Positions 8,275-16,860 of a stretch of 64,000 bases of DNA are shown here, in pieces. Both the position numbers and the translations under genes were made by a program. Numbering within the stretch: position 1 is the first letter of the stretch; each line of letters starts with the position of its first letter. Under the pieces are notes generated by a model. It ran no database searches. It worked only from the letters and a program-made list of their open reading frames with translations, and was not told the origin of the DNA. The DNA lies in contig NZ_CP109427.1 in assembly GCF_036250695.1 (NCBI RefSeq), positions 5,456,001 to 5,520,000 of the forward strand, written 5' to 3'. The DNA is from Streptomyces sp. NBC_01497. Its GTDB lineage: Bacteria; Actinomycetota; Actinomycetes; Streptomycetales; Streptomycetaceae.

Positions 8275-11061
8275 TCAGGCGAACGCCCGCCGGACGACAT
8301 CGCGCTGCTCGGCGCCGTGCCGCCGGGCCGACCCCACCGCGGGGGCGGAGGCCGGCGGCCTGCTCACGCACTCCAGAGCGCCCTGTGCCAGCCCGCGCAG
8401 CCGCGGTCCGACATAGCTCCACGCTCCCTGGTTGGCCGGCTCCTCCTGAACCCAGCGCAGCGGCACCCCGGCCGGGAAGCGCGACAGTTCGGCGCGCAAC
8501 GCCGTGTCCGGGAACGGGTACAGCTGCTCCAGCCGGACGATCGCGGTACCGTCCGCGGTTTCCGTGCCGTCGGTGCTCTCCGTGCCGGCCGCGCCGGAGT
8601 CGGCTCGGTGCGCGGCGAGTTCATGGGCGATCTTGCCGGAGCAGAGCAACACCCGCCGCACCCGCGCCGGGTCGGCCACCGGGTCCACCAGGACGGGCCG
8701 GAAACCGCCCTCGGTGAAGTCCCCGAGCGGCGACACCGCCGTCTTCAGGCGCAGCATCGACTTCGGTGTGAACACCACGAGCGGCCTGCGCAGGCCGACA
8801 CCGCCCTGCTGCCGCAGCAGGTGGAAGTAGTTCGCGGGCAGGGACGGCACCGCCACCGTCATGTTGTTCTCCGCACACATCTGCAGGAAGCGTTCGACGC
8901 GTGCCGAGGAGTGGTCGGGTCCCTGGCCTTCGAGGCCGTGCGGCAGCAGCAGGCTCACGCCGCAGGACTGCCCCCATTTCTGCTCCGCGGAGGAGATGTA
9001 CTCGTCGATGACGGTCTGCGCGCCGTTGACGAAGTCACCGAACTGGGCTTCCCACAGCACCAGCGCGTCGGGGCGGCCCAGTGAGTAGCCGTACTCGAAG
9101 GCCAGCGCGCCCAGTTCGGACAGCAGGGAGTCGTAGGGCATGAAGGGGGCGGCGTCGTCGCCCAGGGTGCCGAGCGGGGTGTGTTCGGCGCCGGTACGGC
9201 GGTCGGTGAGCACGGCGTGCCGCTGGCCGAACGTGCCGCGCCGGACGTCCTCGCCCGTCAGCCGCACCGGCACACCGTCCAGGAGCAGCGAACCGATCGC
9301 CAGCGCCTCCGCCGTCGCCCAGTCGACCGTGCCGTCGTCGAGCATGGACGCCCTGCGGGTCAGCTGCGGCAGGACGCGCGGGTGCACGGTGAACCCCTCG
9401 GGCAGGTCCGTCTGCGTGGCGAGCACCCGGCGCGCGGTGGCCTCGTCGACCGCCGTGACCGGTGGAGGGCCGTCGATCACCGGCACAGGGGCGGGCGTGT
9501 GTTCCCGCTCCTCGACGGCCAGTTCACGGGTCGCGGCGAACGCCGCCTCCAGCCGGCCGCGGTACTCCCGCTGCGCCTGTTCGACCTCGTCCTCGTCGAC
9601 GTCGCCGCGGCCCAGCAGCGTGCCCGCGTACACCTTGCGTACGGACGGCAGGGCGGCGATGCGGTCGTACATGGCGGGCTGGGTGATCGACGGGTCGTCC
9701 ACCTCGCTGTGGCCGTGGCGCCGGTAGCAGATCAGGTCGATCACGATGTCCTTGCGGAACGACGCGCGGTAGTCGAAGGCGAGCCGGGCGACCCGGACCA
9801 CGGCCTCCGGGTCGTCGCCGTTGACGTGCAGGATCGGCGCCTCGACCGTACGGGCCACGTCGGTGGCGTGCACACTGGAACGCCCGCTGTCGGGCAGCGT
9901 GGTGAAGCCGACCTGGTTGTTCACGACGACGTGCACGGTGCCGCCGGTCCGGTAGCCGCTCAGCTGCGACATGTTGAGCGTCTCGGCCACCACGCCCTGT
10001 CCCGCGAAGGCCGCGTCACCATGCACCACCACGGGCAGGATGGGGAAGTCGTCCTCGCCGGCTCCCTGGGCCACGTCCTGCTTGGCCCGTACGATCCCTT
10101 CCGCGACCGGGCCGACGATCTCCAGGTGCGACGGGTTCGCGACAACCGAGACGGGGATGGTGCGGCCGTCAGGCCCGGTATAGGTGCCGGCGGCGCCGAG
10201 ATGGTATTTCACGTCGCCCGAGCCCTGCACGGTCAGAATGCCGGCGGCGTCGTCGAACTCCTGGAACATCTGCGCGTACGACTTCCCGACGACATTGGCC
10301 AGCACGTTCAGCCTGCCGCGGTGGGACATTCCGAGGACCACTTCCCGCATTCCGAGGTCCATCGCTCCCGCGAGGAGCGCGTCGAGCAGGACGATCGCCG
10401 ATTCGCCGCCTTCCAGCGAATAGCGCTTCTGTCCCACGTACTTCGTCTGCAGAAAGGTCTCGAACGCCTCCGCAGAGCCGAGCCGGCTCAGAATCCGCAG
10501 CTGTTCCCTCCGGTCGGGGCGCGGGTGCGCGGTCTCGATCCGGCGCTGGATCCACCGCCGTTCCTCCGGGTCCTGGATGTGCATGTACTCCACGCCGACC
10601 GAGCCGCGGTAGAAGGCATCGAGCGTGGCCAGGACCTCGCGCACGGTCATGGTGTCGCGACCGGCGAAACCGTCGACGGGGAACTCCCGGTCCAGGTCGT
10701 CCTCGTCCAGACCGTGCCCTGCGGGCCCCAGGTCGGGGTGCTGGTCACGCGGCACGACGGAGAGGGGGTCGGTTGCGGCGGCGAGGTGGCCGCGCACCCG
10801 GAACGCGTGGACCAGAGCCGCGACCCGGATCGCCTTGGTGACGCTCCCCGCGTCGAGGTCGCGGGGCCGGTCGGGAGGACGGCTCCCGTCGGCGGCGCCC
10901 TGCCCGGCCGGTACGGAGGACAGCGCGGCGGGGGCGGCGGCTCCGCCGACCGAGAAATACGCCGCCCAGGCGTCGTCCACGGAATCGGGGTCGTTTCTGA
11001 ACCGCTCACGCAGTTCGTCGACGACCCATTCGTTGATGCCGAAATCCGACTGTGCCACCAC
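8275..11061 (-). CDS. 2-oxoglutarate dehydrogenase E1 (SucA-like), lacking the fused E2 domain
   Basis: A 928-residue thiamine-diphosphate E1 enzyme of the 2-oxoglutarate dehydrogenase family. The N-terminus (FGINEWVVDELRERF, then DPDSVDDAW) matches the start of actinobacterial Kgd/OdhA proteins. From about residue 75 the protein goes directly into the E1 part (KAIRVAALVHAFRVRGHL). Other E1 motifs are MSHRGRLNVLANV, the ThDP/Mg region HGDAAFAGQGVVAETLN (about 345-361), YRRHGHSEVDDPS and LLPHGLEGQGPDHSSAR. Actinobacterial Kgd normally carries about 300 extra residues with a succinyltransferase (E2-like) core between these parts; none is present in any upstream frame. The length is therefore like E. 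coli SucA. It probably acts with a separate E2, or as a paralogue with another role. The start is GTG after an AAGAAGG box. It faces GlxA convergently. Confidence 0.93.
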   Translation of the reverse strand: MVAQSDFGINEWVVDELRERFRNDPDSVDDAWAAYFSVGGAAAPAALSSVPAGQGAADGSRPPDRPRDLDAGSVTKAIRVAALVHAFRVRGHLAAATDPLSVVPRDQHPDLGPAGHGLDEDDLDREFPVDGFAGRDTMTVREVLATLDAFYRGSVGVEYMHIQDPEERRWIQRRIETAHPRPDRREQLRILSRLGSAEAFETFLQTKYVGQKRYSLEGGESAIVLLDALLAGAMDLGMREVVLGMSHRGRLNVLANVVGKSYAQMFQEFDDAAGILTVQGSGDVKYHLGAAGTYTGPDGRTIPVSVVANPSHLEIVGPVAEGIVRAKQDVAQGAGEDDFPILPVVVHGDAAFAGQGVVAETLNMSQLSGYRTGGTVHVVVNNQVGFTTLPDSGRSSVHATDVARTVEAPILHVNGDDPEAVVRVARLAFDYRASFRKDIVIDLICYRRHGHSEVDDPSITQPAMYDRIAALPSVRKVYAGTLLGRGDVDEDEVEQAQREYRGRLEAAFAATRELAVEEREHTPAPVPVIDGPPPVTAVDEATARRVLATQTDLPEGFTVHPRVLPQLTRRASMLDDGTVDWATAEALAIGSLLLDGVPVRLTGEDVRRGTFGQRHAVLTDRRTGAEHTPLGTLGDDAAPFMPYDSLLSELGALAFEYGYSLGRPDALVLWEAQFGDFVNGAQTVIDEYISSAEQKWGQSCGVSLLLPHGLEGQGPDHSSARVERFLQMCAENNMTVAVPSLPANYFHLLRQQGGVGLRRPLVVFTPKSMLRLKTAVSPLGDFTEGGFRPVLVDPVADPARVRRVLLCSGKIAHELAAHRADSGAAGTESTDGTETADGTAIVRLEQLYPFPDTALRAELSRFPAGVPLRWVQEEPANQGAWSYVGPRLRGLAQGALECVSRPPASAPAVGSARRHGAEQRDVVRRAFA

Positions 11062-11478
11062 GGCTCTAGCGCCTTCTTTCGTTTCCGGGAGACCGGGTCA
11101 TGCGAGGCCTTCTCCGTTTTCGAACGTACAGCGCGGAAAGCGGCCGCGACCCGGTCGCACAGGCCAGCCGAGCGGCACATCCGGACATCGGCGGGGGAGG
11201 GTGCGCGCGGGGAGCGTGCGAGCCGTCGGGGTGTCCGCACCGGGTCCGTGCCGGGGCGTCGCGGGGTACGCGCCGGGCCCGGGCCGGTACCTCGTGGGCC
11301 GCACGCCGGGACCGCGTCCCACGCGTCCCGTCGTGGCGGCATCCTGTCGTCCCACGCGTCCCGTCGTCCCATCGTCCCGGCCGTGGCGGGGACCCGCACG
11401 TCGGCCCGGATGAGACGGCTCCAGCCGGTCGCGGGAAAGGCGCCCGCCGCCGGTCCTCAGCGGTGCGTGCGTCCCGGG
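11062..11478. other. Non-coding gap with 20-bp direct repeat
   Basis: A 417-bp stretch between the E1 gene start and the TetR stop. No frame looks like protein. A 20-bp unit recurs at 11315-11334 and 11348-11367, surrounded by CGTCCC-rich short repeats. The promoter of the E1 gene should lie near 11075-11150, where the sequence is less GC-rich, but I can name no hexamers with confidence. Confidence 0.5.
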
Positions 11479-12024
11479 TCAGGGCGCCTGGGCGCCCTGC
11501 AGGAAGGAAGCGACCACCAGGTCGGCCGCCCGACCCGGTTCGAGGTCGGCGAAGTCGTGAGCGGCCATGTCCACGAGGCGGCCGAGCATCGCCATGGCCC
11601 AGCCGTCCGGCAGGTCCGCCCGGACCAGACCCTCGTCCGCCGCACGCCGGAAGAAGTCGGCGAGGCGCGCGCGCTGCGCGTCGGCGCGCGCGAGCGCCTC
11701 GGCATCCTGGTTCATCAGGCGCCGGATGTCGAGGGGCCACTGACGGCTGACCGGGATGATCGACTCGGCGTAGCGGTGGAGGGCGACCGCCACGGGGGCC
11801 TCCGTGAGGCGGGCCTGGTCGAGGACGGCCTCCGAGGCGTCGAGCTTGGCCTTGTACACGGCGGACAGCAGCGCCTCCCGGGTGGCGAACCGCCGGTAGA
11901 CCGTGCGCCGGTCCACACCCGCCTCGGCCGCGACGGTGGCGATCGTCGTCGAGGGGTCCTGCGCGAGCAGACGTGCCCCCGTACGCAGAACGGCGTCCAG
12001 GTTCCGTGCGGCATCAGCTCTCAT
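11479..12024 (-). CDS. TetR-family transcriptional regulator
   Basis: A 181-residue TetR/AcrR regulator. Its N-terminal helix-turn-helix reads TIATVAAEAGVDRRTVYRRF, the classic recognition helix. It is followed by an all-helical ligand/dimer domain with few conserved residues, as usual. The ATG start overlaps a short palindrome (12026-12036), which suggests autorepression. It is divergent from the aldehyde dehydrogenase gene 600 bp away and could control it, or the E1 gene downstream on its own strand. The ligand is unknown. Confidence 0.93.
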   Translation of the reverse strand: MRADAARNLDAVLRTGARLLAQDPSTTIATVAAEAGVDRRTVYRRFATREALLSAVYKAKLDASEAVLDQARLTEAPVAVALHRYAESIIPVSRQWPLDIRRLMNQDAEALARADAQRARLADFFRRAADEGLVRADLPDGWAMAMLGRLVDMAAHDFADLEPGRAADLVVASFLQGAQAP

Positions 12025-12025
12025 G

Positions 12026-12036
12026 ACACTAAGTGT
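12026..12036. promoter_or_regulatory. Candidate TetR operator
   Basis: A perfect inverted repeat, ACACT-A-AGTGT, begins two bases upstream of the TetR start codon. Placement at the transcription/translation start fits autorepression. It is shorter than many TetR operators, so the true site may be longer and imperfect. Confidence 0.4.
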
Positions 12037-12139
12037 ACCTTCGGTGTGGCAGAAGGCTGTCGGGGTACCTCCCGGCGCCTCCGGAGACGCCGAGACGGCG
12101 CTCGGGACCCCATATCTGTCACTCTTGTGTGTCGATTGC

Positions 12140-12168
12140 TTGTATGTAGCGCGCCATCGGCGTAGCCT
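12140..12168 (+). promoter_or_regulatory. Candidate promoter in the TetR/aldehyde dehydrogenase gap
   Basis: TTGTAT (12140-12145) and TAGCCT (12163-12168) are spaced 17 bp apart in a locally AT-richer patch of the 600-bp gap. The second hexamer fits the Streptomyces TAGRRT-like -10. It would start transcription near 12175, about 450 nt before the aldehyde dehydrogenase start. Confidence 0.35.
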
Positions 12169-12174
12169 TTTCGT

Positions 12175-12333
12175 ATGACGACGATCTGGTGTGGCCCGTG
12201 CGCGGCGAGCGGACCCGCGCGGAAGCGACCGGCCCGTCCGTCACCGACTCCGGCACCGAGCCGGGCCCCGGGCGGCCGGCGCCCCGGACAGGTGGCCGCC
12301 CTGCCGGCGACCGGCCGCCACCGGTGCCGCTGA
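12175..12333 (+). CDS. Possible leaderless 52-residue ORF
   Basis: An ATG lies seven bases after the candidate -10, so a transcript from it could be leaderless. The frame encodes 52 residues beginning MTTIWCGPCAAS, Pro/Arg-rich, with about 85 percent GC at third positions, close to what random GC-rich DNA gives. I do not recognise it. It may only be part of a long 5' leader of the aldehyde dehydrogenase gene. Confidence 0.2.
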   Translation: MTTIWCGPCAASGPARKRPARPSPTPAPSRAPGGRRPGQVAALPATGRHRCR

Positions 12334-12500
12334 CCCGACCGCTTTCGTAGCGCCACGCGCCCCCGGGCCGCGCACCTGCGATCCGTACCCCCGCACGTCC
12401 CTTCACTCCGGTGCACCCCGCGCGCCCGCATGCCCGGTGCCCCGACGTCCCCCGCATCCCCGTACCCCGACGTCCCCGTATCCCCGGCCGACGCACCGGG

Positions 12501-12592
12501 CTGACGCAGACCCCAGACCGACCGACGCAGACCCCAGGCTGACGCAGACCCCAGACCGACCGACGCAGACCCCAGGCCGACGAAGACCCCGG
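12501..12592 (+). repeat. 38-bp tandem duplication upstream of aldehyde dehydrogenase
   Basis: Two exact 38-bp copies lie at 12501-12538 and 12539-12576, followed by a partial degraded third (to about 12592). Each copy is itself made of two GACGCAGACCCCAG half-units. The array ends some 30 bp before the aldehyde dehydrogenase start, so it lies in its 5' leader or promoter. Just upstream (12440-12480) CCCCGACGTCCCC pieces also repeat. Confidence 0.85.
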
Positions 12593-12624
12593 GGCCGGCA
12601 CAGAACGAAGGAAGCGGAGACCCC

Positions 12625-14073
12625 ATGATCGTGCGTGACAAGCTCTACCTGGGCGGCGTGTGGACCGCCCCGAGCAGCACCGCCCTGCTCGACATCCGAT
12701 CCCCCCACGACCAGTCCCTGGTGGGACGTTCGGTGCAGGCACGGCCTGCCGATGTGGACCGTGCGGTGGCCGCCGCCCGCGCGGCGTTCGACGAGGGTCC
12801 CTGGCCCCGCACCACCCCCCGGCACCGCCAGGACGTCGTCGCCCGCCTCAACGCGCTCCGCGAGGCGCGCGCCGAGGAGATCGCCGCGCTCATCACCCGG
12901 GAACGCGGCAACCCCCACTGGTTCAACGCGGCAGGGCAGGGCGGCCTGACCCGCCAGGCCCTCGGCTACCTCAAGGGGGCCCGCGAGTTCGGCTGGGAGG
13001 AGACCCTCGACCCGTCGATACCGGACGCCGCTTTCCGCAGCGTCGTGCGGCGTGAGCCGATCGGCGTGGTGGCTGCGGTCATCCCGTGGAACTCGCCGTT
13101 CTCCGCGGCGCTCGCCAAGCTGATCCCGGCACTCCTCGCCGGCAACACGGTGGTCTTGAAGACGTCCCCCGAGAACGCGCTGAGCATGATGCTGCTCGCG
13201 GACATCTTCGACGAACTGGGCCTGCCCGAAGGGGTGGTGAGTATCCTTCCCGCCGACCGCGAGACCAGCGCGTACCTGGTCGCGCACGCCGGGACGGACA
13301 AGGTCGCCTTCACCGGTTCCACCCGGGCGGGGCGTTCCATCGCGTCCGTCGCGGGGGAGCGGCTCAAGCGGGTCAGCCTGGAGCTCGGGGGCAAGTCGGC
13401 GGCGATCATCCTGCCCGACGCCGACCTCCAGCAGGCGGTGCCGGCACTGAAGTTCTCCTCGCTCGCCAACAACGGCGAGGCGTGCATCGCCCAGACCCGC
13501 ATCCTGGCCCCGCGCGTCCGCTACGAGGAGATCGTCGCCGCGCTGAAGGATCTCCTGGAGGGACTGAAGGTCGGCGACCCGTCCGACAGCGACACCTTCA
13601 TCGGCCCGCTCGTCCGCGCCGATCAGCAGGAGCGGGTGCGCGACTACATCCGGCTCGGTGTCGAGGAGGGCGCCCGGCTCGTCACCGGTGGCCCCGAATC
13701 GCCCGAAGGGCTGGAGATGGGGAACTACGTCAAGCCCACGCTCTTCGCCGACGTCGACAACTCCATGCGCATCGCCCAGGAGGAGATCTTCGGCCCGGTT
13801 CTCGTCGTGATCCCGTACGACGACGAGGACGACGCGGTGCGCATCGCCAACGACTCCGAGTACGGCCTCAGCGGCGGCGTCTGGACGGCGGACGCCGAGC
13901 ACGGCATGGAGATCGCCCGCCGGGTCCGTACCGGGACCTTCACGGTCAACGGCGCCCCGATCGGCTTCGACGGCCCCTTCGGCGGCTACCGGGCCAGCGG
14001 CACCGGCCGCGAGTACGGCGCCGTCGGCCTCGCGGGCTACGTCGAGCACAAGACCGTGAGCGTCCCCGCCTGA
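12625..14073 (+). CDS. NAD(P)-dependent aldehyde dehydrogenase
   Basis: A 482-residue aldehyde dehydrogenase, full family length. The oxyanion Asn156 lies in IPWNSPF, cofactor-binding Lys179 in VVLKTSPENA, the glycine motif at FTGSTRAGR, general base Glu253 in LELGGKSA and catalytic Cys287 in NNGEACIAQ. The C-terminal EEIFGPVLVV is also typical. It oxidises an aldehyde to the acid with NAD or NADP; the substrate is not predictable. The start ATG follows a GAAGGAAGCGGAG purine-rich leader. The upstream gap carries a tandem repeat and a candidate promoter; the divergent TetR gene is its likely regulator. Confidence 0.94.
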   Translation: MIVRDKLYLGGVWTAPSSTALLDIRSPHDQSLVGRSVQARPADVDRAVAAARAAFDEGPWPRTTPRHRQDVVARLNALREARAEEIAALITRERGNPHWFNAAGQGGLTRQALGYLKGAREFGWEETLDPSIPDAAFRSVVRREPIGVVAAVIPWNSPFSAALAKLIPALLAGNTVVLKTSPENALSMMLLADIFDELGLPEGVVSILPADRETSAYLVAHAGTDKVAFTGSTRAGRSIASVAGERLKRVSLELGGKSAAIILPDADLQQAVPALKFSSLANNGEACIAQTRILAPRVRYEEIVAALKDLLEGLKVGDPSDSDTFIGPLVRADQQERVRDYIRLGVEEGARLVTGGPESPEGLEMGNYVKPTLFADVDNSMRIAQEEIFGPVLVVIPYDDEDDAVRIANDSEYGLSGGVWTADAEHGMEIARRVRTGTFTVNGAPIGFDGPFGGYRASGTGREYGAVGLAGYVEHKTVSVPA

Positions 14074-14439
14074 CGGACAGGGGCCCTCCGGTGGACAGGG
14101 ACCGCCTGGGCCGCGACGGGGCCCGGGTGTGACGGAGCAGGGGATGGCTCGTTGAGCCGTGCATGAGTGTCGCGAGACGCGCGTCGACGCGTACGGCCCC
14201 GTGCCGCGTACGGCGTGCCGGCCGGGGACCGGAGCGTACGCCGTGACCCGGCCGGACGCGTGCCCCGAGCCGCCTGCGACGTCGGGCGGACGGCGCGTTT
14301 ACGCCGTGTCGACGTCCGCGGCCGTCCGGGCCGCACACCCGCACCGCCCACCCCGGCGATCCGGCCGGGGTCCGCACGTCGCGTTCCGGGTCCCGCAGCC
14401 GCGGGTCCCTGCCCGCCCCACCGCTTCCCAGGAGAAGCC
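14074..14439. other. Non-coding gap between aldehyde dehydrogenase and PPOX genes
   Basis: A 366-bp stretch. No frame reads like a protein, and I see no strong hairpin followed by T residues, and no clear promoter hexamers. Short palindromic GCGTCGACGC-type strings occur near 14180-14195 but are expected at this GC content. Confidence 0.4.
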
Positions 14440-14868
14440 ATGGTCGCCATCCCCGAGTCGGCGCACGCGCTGATGAACTCCACCGCCCTCGGCCACGTCG
14501 TCACCCTCAACCCCGACGGCAGCCCCCAGGTCAGCTGTGTCTGGGTCACGCTCGACGACGGTGACATCGTCTTCGCGTCGCTCCACCCGTGGCAGAAGAT
14601 CAAGAACCTGCGCCGCGATCCACGCGTGGCGGTGACCGTGGAGTCCGACCTGACCGCGGCGACCGGGCTGCGCGAGTACCTCACCGTCAAAGGAGAGGCC
14701 GGCATCAGTGAGGGCGGCGGCCTGAAACTGGTCCGCAGCCTCGCGCGCACCTACATGGGCCCCGAGGCGGTCTACCCGCCCCAGGACGACGCGCCCGACG
14801 GGTACGTCGTACGGATCAAGGCCGCCACGATCGGTGGCGTCGGGCCCTGGGCGACGAAGCCGGCCTGA
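14440..14868 (+). CDS. PPOX-class F420- or FMN-dependent oxidoreductase
   Basis: A 142-residue split-barrel flavoprotein of the pyridoxamine-phosphate-oxidase-like class. It opens with LMNSTALGHVVTLNPDGSPQ, continues with VWVTLDDGDIVFAS and WQKIKNLRRDPRVAVTVE, and ends VRIKAATIGGVGPW. In actinobacteria, proteins of this length and pattern usually bind F420 and reduce diverse substrates; the specific reaction is unknown. An AGGAG box is ideally placed five bases before the ATG. It stands alone, with gaps on both sides. Confidence 0.88.
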   Translation: MVAIPESAHALMNSTALGHVVTLNPDGSPQVSCVWVTLDDGDIVFASLHPWQKIKNLRRDPRVAVTVESDLTAATGLREYLTVKGEAGISEGGGLKLVRSLARTYMGPEAVYPPQDDAPDGYVVRIKAATIGGVGPWATKPA

Positions 14869-14918
14869 CGGGACGGTGGTTCCGGCGCGATCCGGCTCCG
14901 CCGCGCGGCGGAGCACTT

Positions 14919-15050
14919 GCCCGTAGCCCGTAGCCCGTTGCTCGTAGCCGACGTTCGCGGCTCGCAGTCCGCAGTCCGCAGTCCTGGCTCGCGACTCGCG
15001 GCTCGCGGCTCGCAGTCCGCGGTCCGGGCTCGCGACTCGCAGCGCGCCGG
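14919..15050. repeat. Degenerate short tandem repeats before beta-lactamase
   Basis: CCCGTAG occurs three times in a row at the left end. Then GTCCGCA, CTCGCGACTCG and GGCTCGC units repeat imperfectly to about 15050. The block sits immediately before the promoter/leader of the beta-lactamase gene. It shows no coding character. Confidence 0.65.
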
Positions 15051-15095
15051 GCGGGGTCCTTGGCCGTACGGGGCCACTCCCGCCAGGCTGGGCGT

Positions 15096-16034
15096 ATGCG
15101 CCTCATCCCGTTCCGCGGTCTCCTGTCCGTCGCACCTGCCCTGCTGCTCGTCGCCGCGCTCGGCGCGTGCGGCGGGCCGGGGCCGGCGGCCGACGACCAT
15201 CCGCGCGGGAGCGCCACCCGGACGGCTGCCTCCGGGAGCCCGCCCTCCCCGGGCGCGCCGACGCACGCTCTCGACGCCCTCCGGCAACGGTTCGGCGCAC
15301 GGCTCGGGTTGTACGCCCTGGACACCGGCACGGGCCGCGAGATCGGTTACCACGCGGACGACCGGTTCGCCTTCGACTCCACGTACAAGGTCCTCGCGGT
15401 GGGCGCCCTCCTGCGCCGCGTCCCGGACGCCGACCTCGACCGCGTGATCACCTACCGCGCCGCGGACCTGCAGGACTACTCACCGATCACCCGCCCCCGC
15501 GTGTCCACCGGGATGACCCTGCGCGCACTCATGGACGCGGCCCTGCGGTACAGCGACAACACCGCCGCCAACCTGCTGCTCCGCCGACTCGGTGGCCCGG
15601 CGGCCCTGCAGCGGTCGCTGCGGGCGGTCGGCGACTCCACCACCCACGTCGACCGCGACGAACCGTCCGTCAACACCGCCGTCCCGGGGGACGTTCGGGA
15701 CACCACCACGCCCCGTGCCCTCGGCACGGACCTGCGGCGGTTCGTCCTCGGTGACCTGCTCACCGGCGGCCGACGGCGTCAACTGACCGACTGGATGCTC
15801 CACAACACCACCGGTGGCCCCTACGTGCGCGCCGGTGTGCCCGCCGGATGGAAGGTCGCCGACAAGACCGGCAACGGGGATTACGGCAGCCGCAACGACA
15901 TCGCCGTCGCGTGGCCCGCGCAGGGCGCTCCCGTCGTCATCGCGGTCCTCTCCGCTCGCGGCCAACGTGACGCCGCCTCCGACGACGCGCTCATCGCGGA
16001 CGCCACGGAGACGGCCCTCGCGGCCCTGCGGTGA
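15096..16034 (+). CDS. Class A beta-lactamase, lipoprotein form
   Basis: A 312-residue serine beta-lactamase. All active-site elements are visible: Ser95-T-Y-Lys98 (SxxK), Ser153-D-N (SDN loop), Glu189 with Asn193 in DEPSVN (omega loop ExxxN) and Lys257-T-Gly259 (KTG). Deacylation-competent Glu is present, so hydrolase activity rather than simple penicillin binding is expected. The N-terminus is a signal peptide ending in a lipobox LGAC with Cys25, so it should be anchored at the outer face of the membrane. It is followed by an S/G/A/P-rich tether (about 26-55). No blaI/blaR-like regulator is adjacent. Confidence 0.94.
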   Translation: MRLIPFRGLLSVAPALLLVAALGACGGPGPAADDHPRGSATRTAASGSPPSPGAPTHALDALRQRFGARLGLYALDTGTGREIGYHADDRFAFDSTYKVLAVGALLRRVPDADLDRVITYRAADLQDYSPITRPRVSTGMTLRALMDAALRYSDNTAANLLLRRLGGPAALQRSLRAVGDSTTHVDRDEPSVNTAVPGDVRDTTTPRALGTDLRRFVLGDLLTGGRRRQLTDWMLHNTTGGPYVRAGVPAGWKVADKTGNGDYGSRNDIAVAWPAQGAPVVIAVLSARGQRDAASDDALIADATETALAALR

Positions 16035-16272
16035 CGCGCTTCGCACAGCCGGATGGCGCCCCGGGGACACCCTGCGGCATCGCGTCGGCACTCCACGCGC
16101 CGGGCAGGGGCGCCGGTGGGCGACGCCGGCCGGCTGACGGGAGGGCCGGGTGCCGCGCCCCCATCAGTGGTCCGTGCGCGCCTGAGCCCTTACGGCTCGT
16201 CCCCACTCCTCGTCCCGCCGGGGGCGGAAGTGTCGTCCTCGCGCACACCTCATGTGGCCTGGCGCCATGTGA

Positions 16273-16860
16273 ACCGGTCGCGCGGCGATCTGGGTTCGAT
16301 GGAGAGTGGCGCTGTTCGCACGGAACTCCCCGGAAGCCGTTCTGCTGCAACTGGCCGCCCATTTCGTGGGCTGCAGGCTGGTCTTCGTTCCACTCTCGCC
16401 CGGCGGCGGGCTGGAAGCCCTCGTGCGGCGCGCCGATGTCGAGGCGTTGCTCTTCGACGCGGCTCTCGGAGACCGTGCCCTGCCGGTCGCCGGGAGCGCG
16501 GGTGTGCCACTGGTCCTCAGCATCGGTACGTGCCCCGGAGCGGTGGACTTCCTGGCGACGGCGTCCGGTCACGGGCGCCTCGCGCCGCACGAGGCTGCCG
16601 ACAGCTGCCACGTCGCGACTCTCCTCTGTACCGGCTCTGTACCGGCGGCACCGCGGGCGAGCCCAAGCTGGTCGTCCACCGACGCGCCTCCTCCGAGGAC
16701 CTGGCGCGGGACGCGGGCGGCTTGAGGCCGACGGCCACCGAACCGGCACTGCTGTTCACCACACCGGTGACGCACGCCAGTGGCCACCGGACCTTCCTGG
16801 TGGGCCTGCTGACCGACCAGACCCTCGTGCTGGCCGGCGCCCGGTCGTGGCAGGCACGTG
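16273..16860 (+). pseudogene. AMP-dependent acyl-CoA ligase remnant
   Basis: A broken internal fragment of an AMP-binding (ANL) enzyme. First frame, after a stop at 16270-16272: RVALFARNSPEAVLLQLAAHF, the usual early part of such ligases, to about 16645. A second frame (+2) continues with CTGGTAGEPKLVVHRR, the P-loop-like TGGTxGxPK motif, then ALLFTTPVTHASGH, to about 16860. Deleting one 11-bp copy at 16624-16645 restores a single frame across the motif. The N-terminal start region and the whole C-terminal half are missing, so it is a truncated, frameshifted relic. Confidence 0.85.
16624..16645 (+). repeat. 11-bp tandem duplication causing the frameshift
   Basis: CTCTGTACCGG is present twice in a row (16624-16634 and 16635-16645). 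With one copy the codons read A-T-L-L-C-T-G-G-T-A-G-E-P-K, a perfect AMP-ligase motif; with two the frame is lost. This looks like a recent slippage event. Confidence 0.9.

Noticed and set aside
11062..12024. Missing E2 domain of the E1 enzyme hidden by a frameshift upstream
   Set aside because: None of the frames upstream contains E2-like sequence, and the E1 N-terminal helix is in frame with the enzyme.
12501..12592. Repeat array considered as CRISPR
   Set aside because: The copies are directly adjacent with no spacers, and there are no cas genes.
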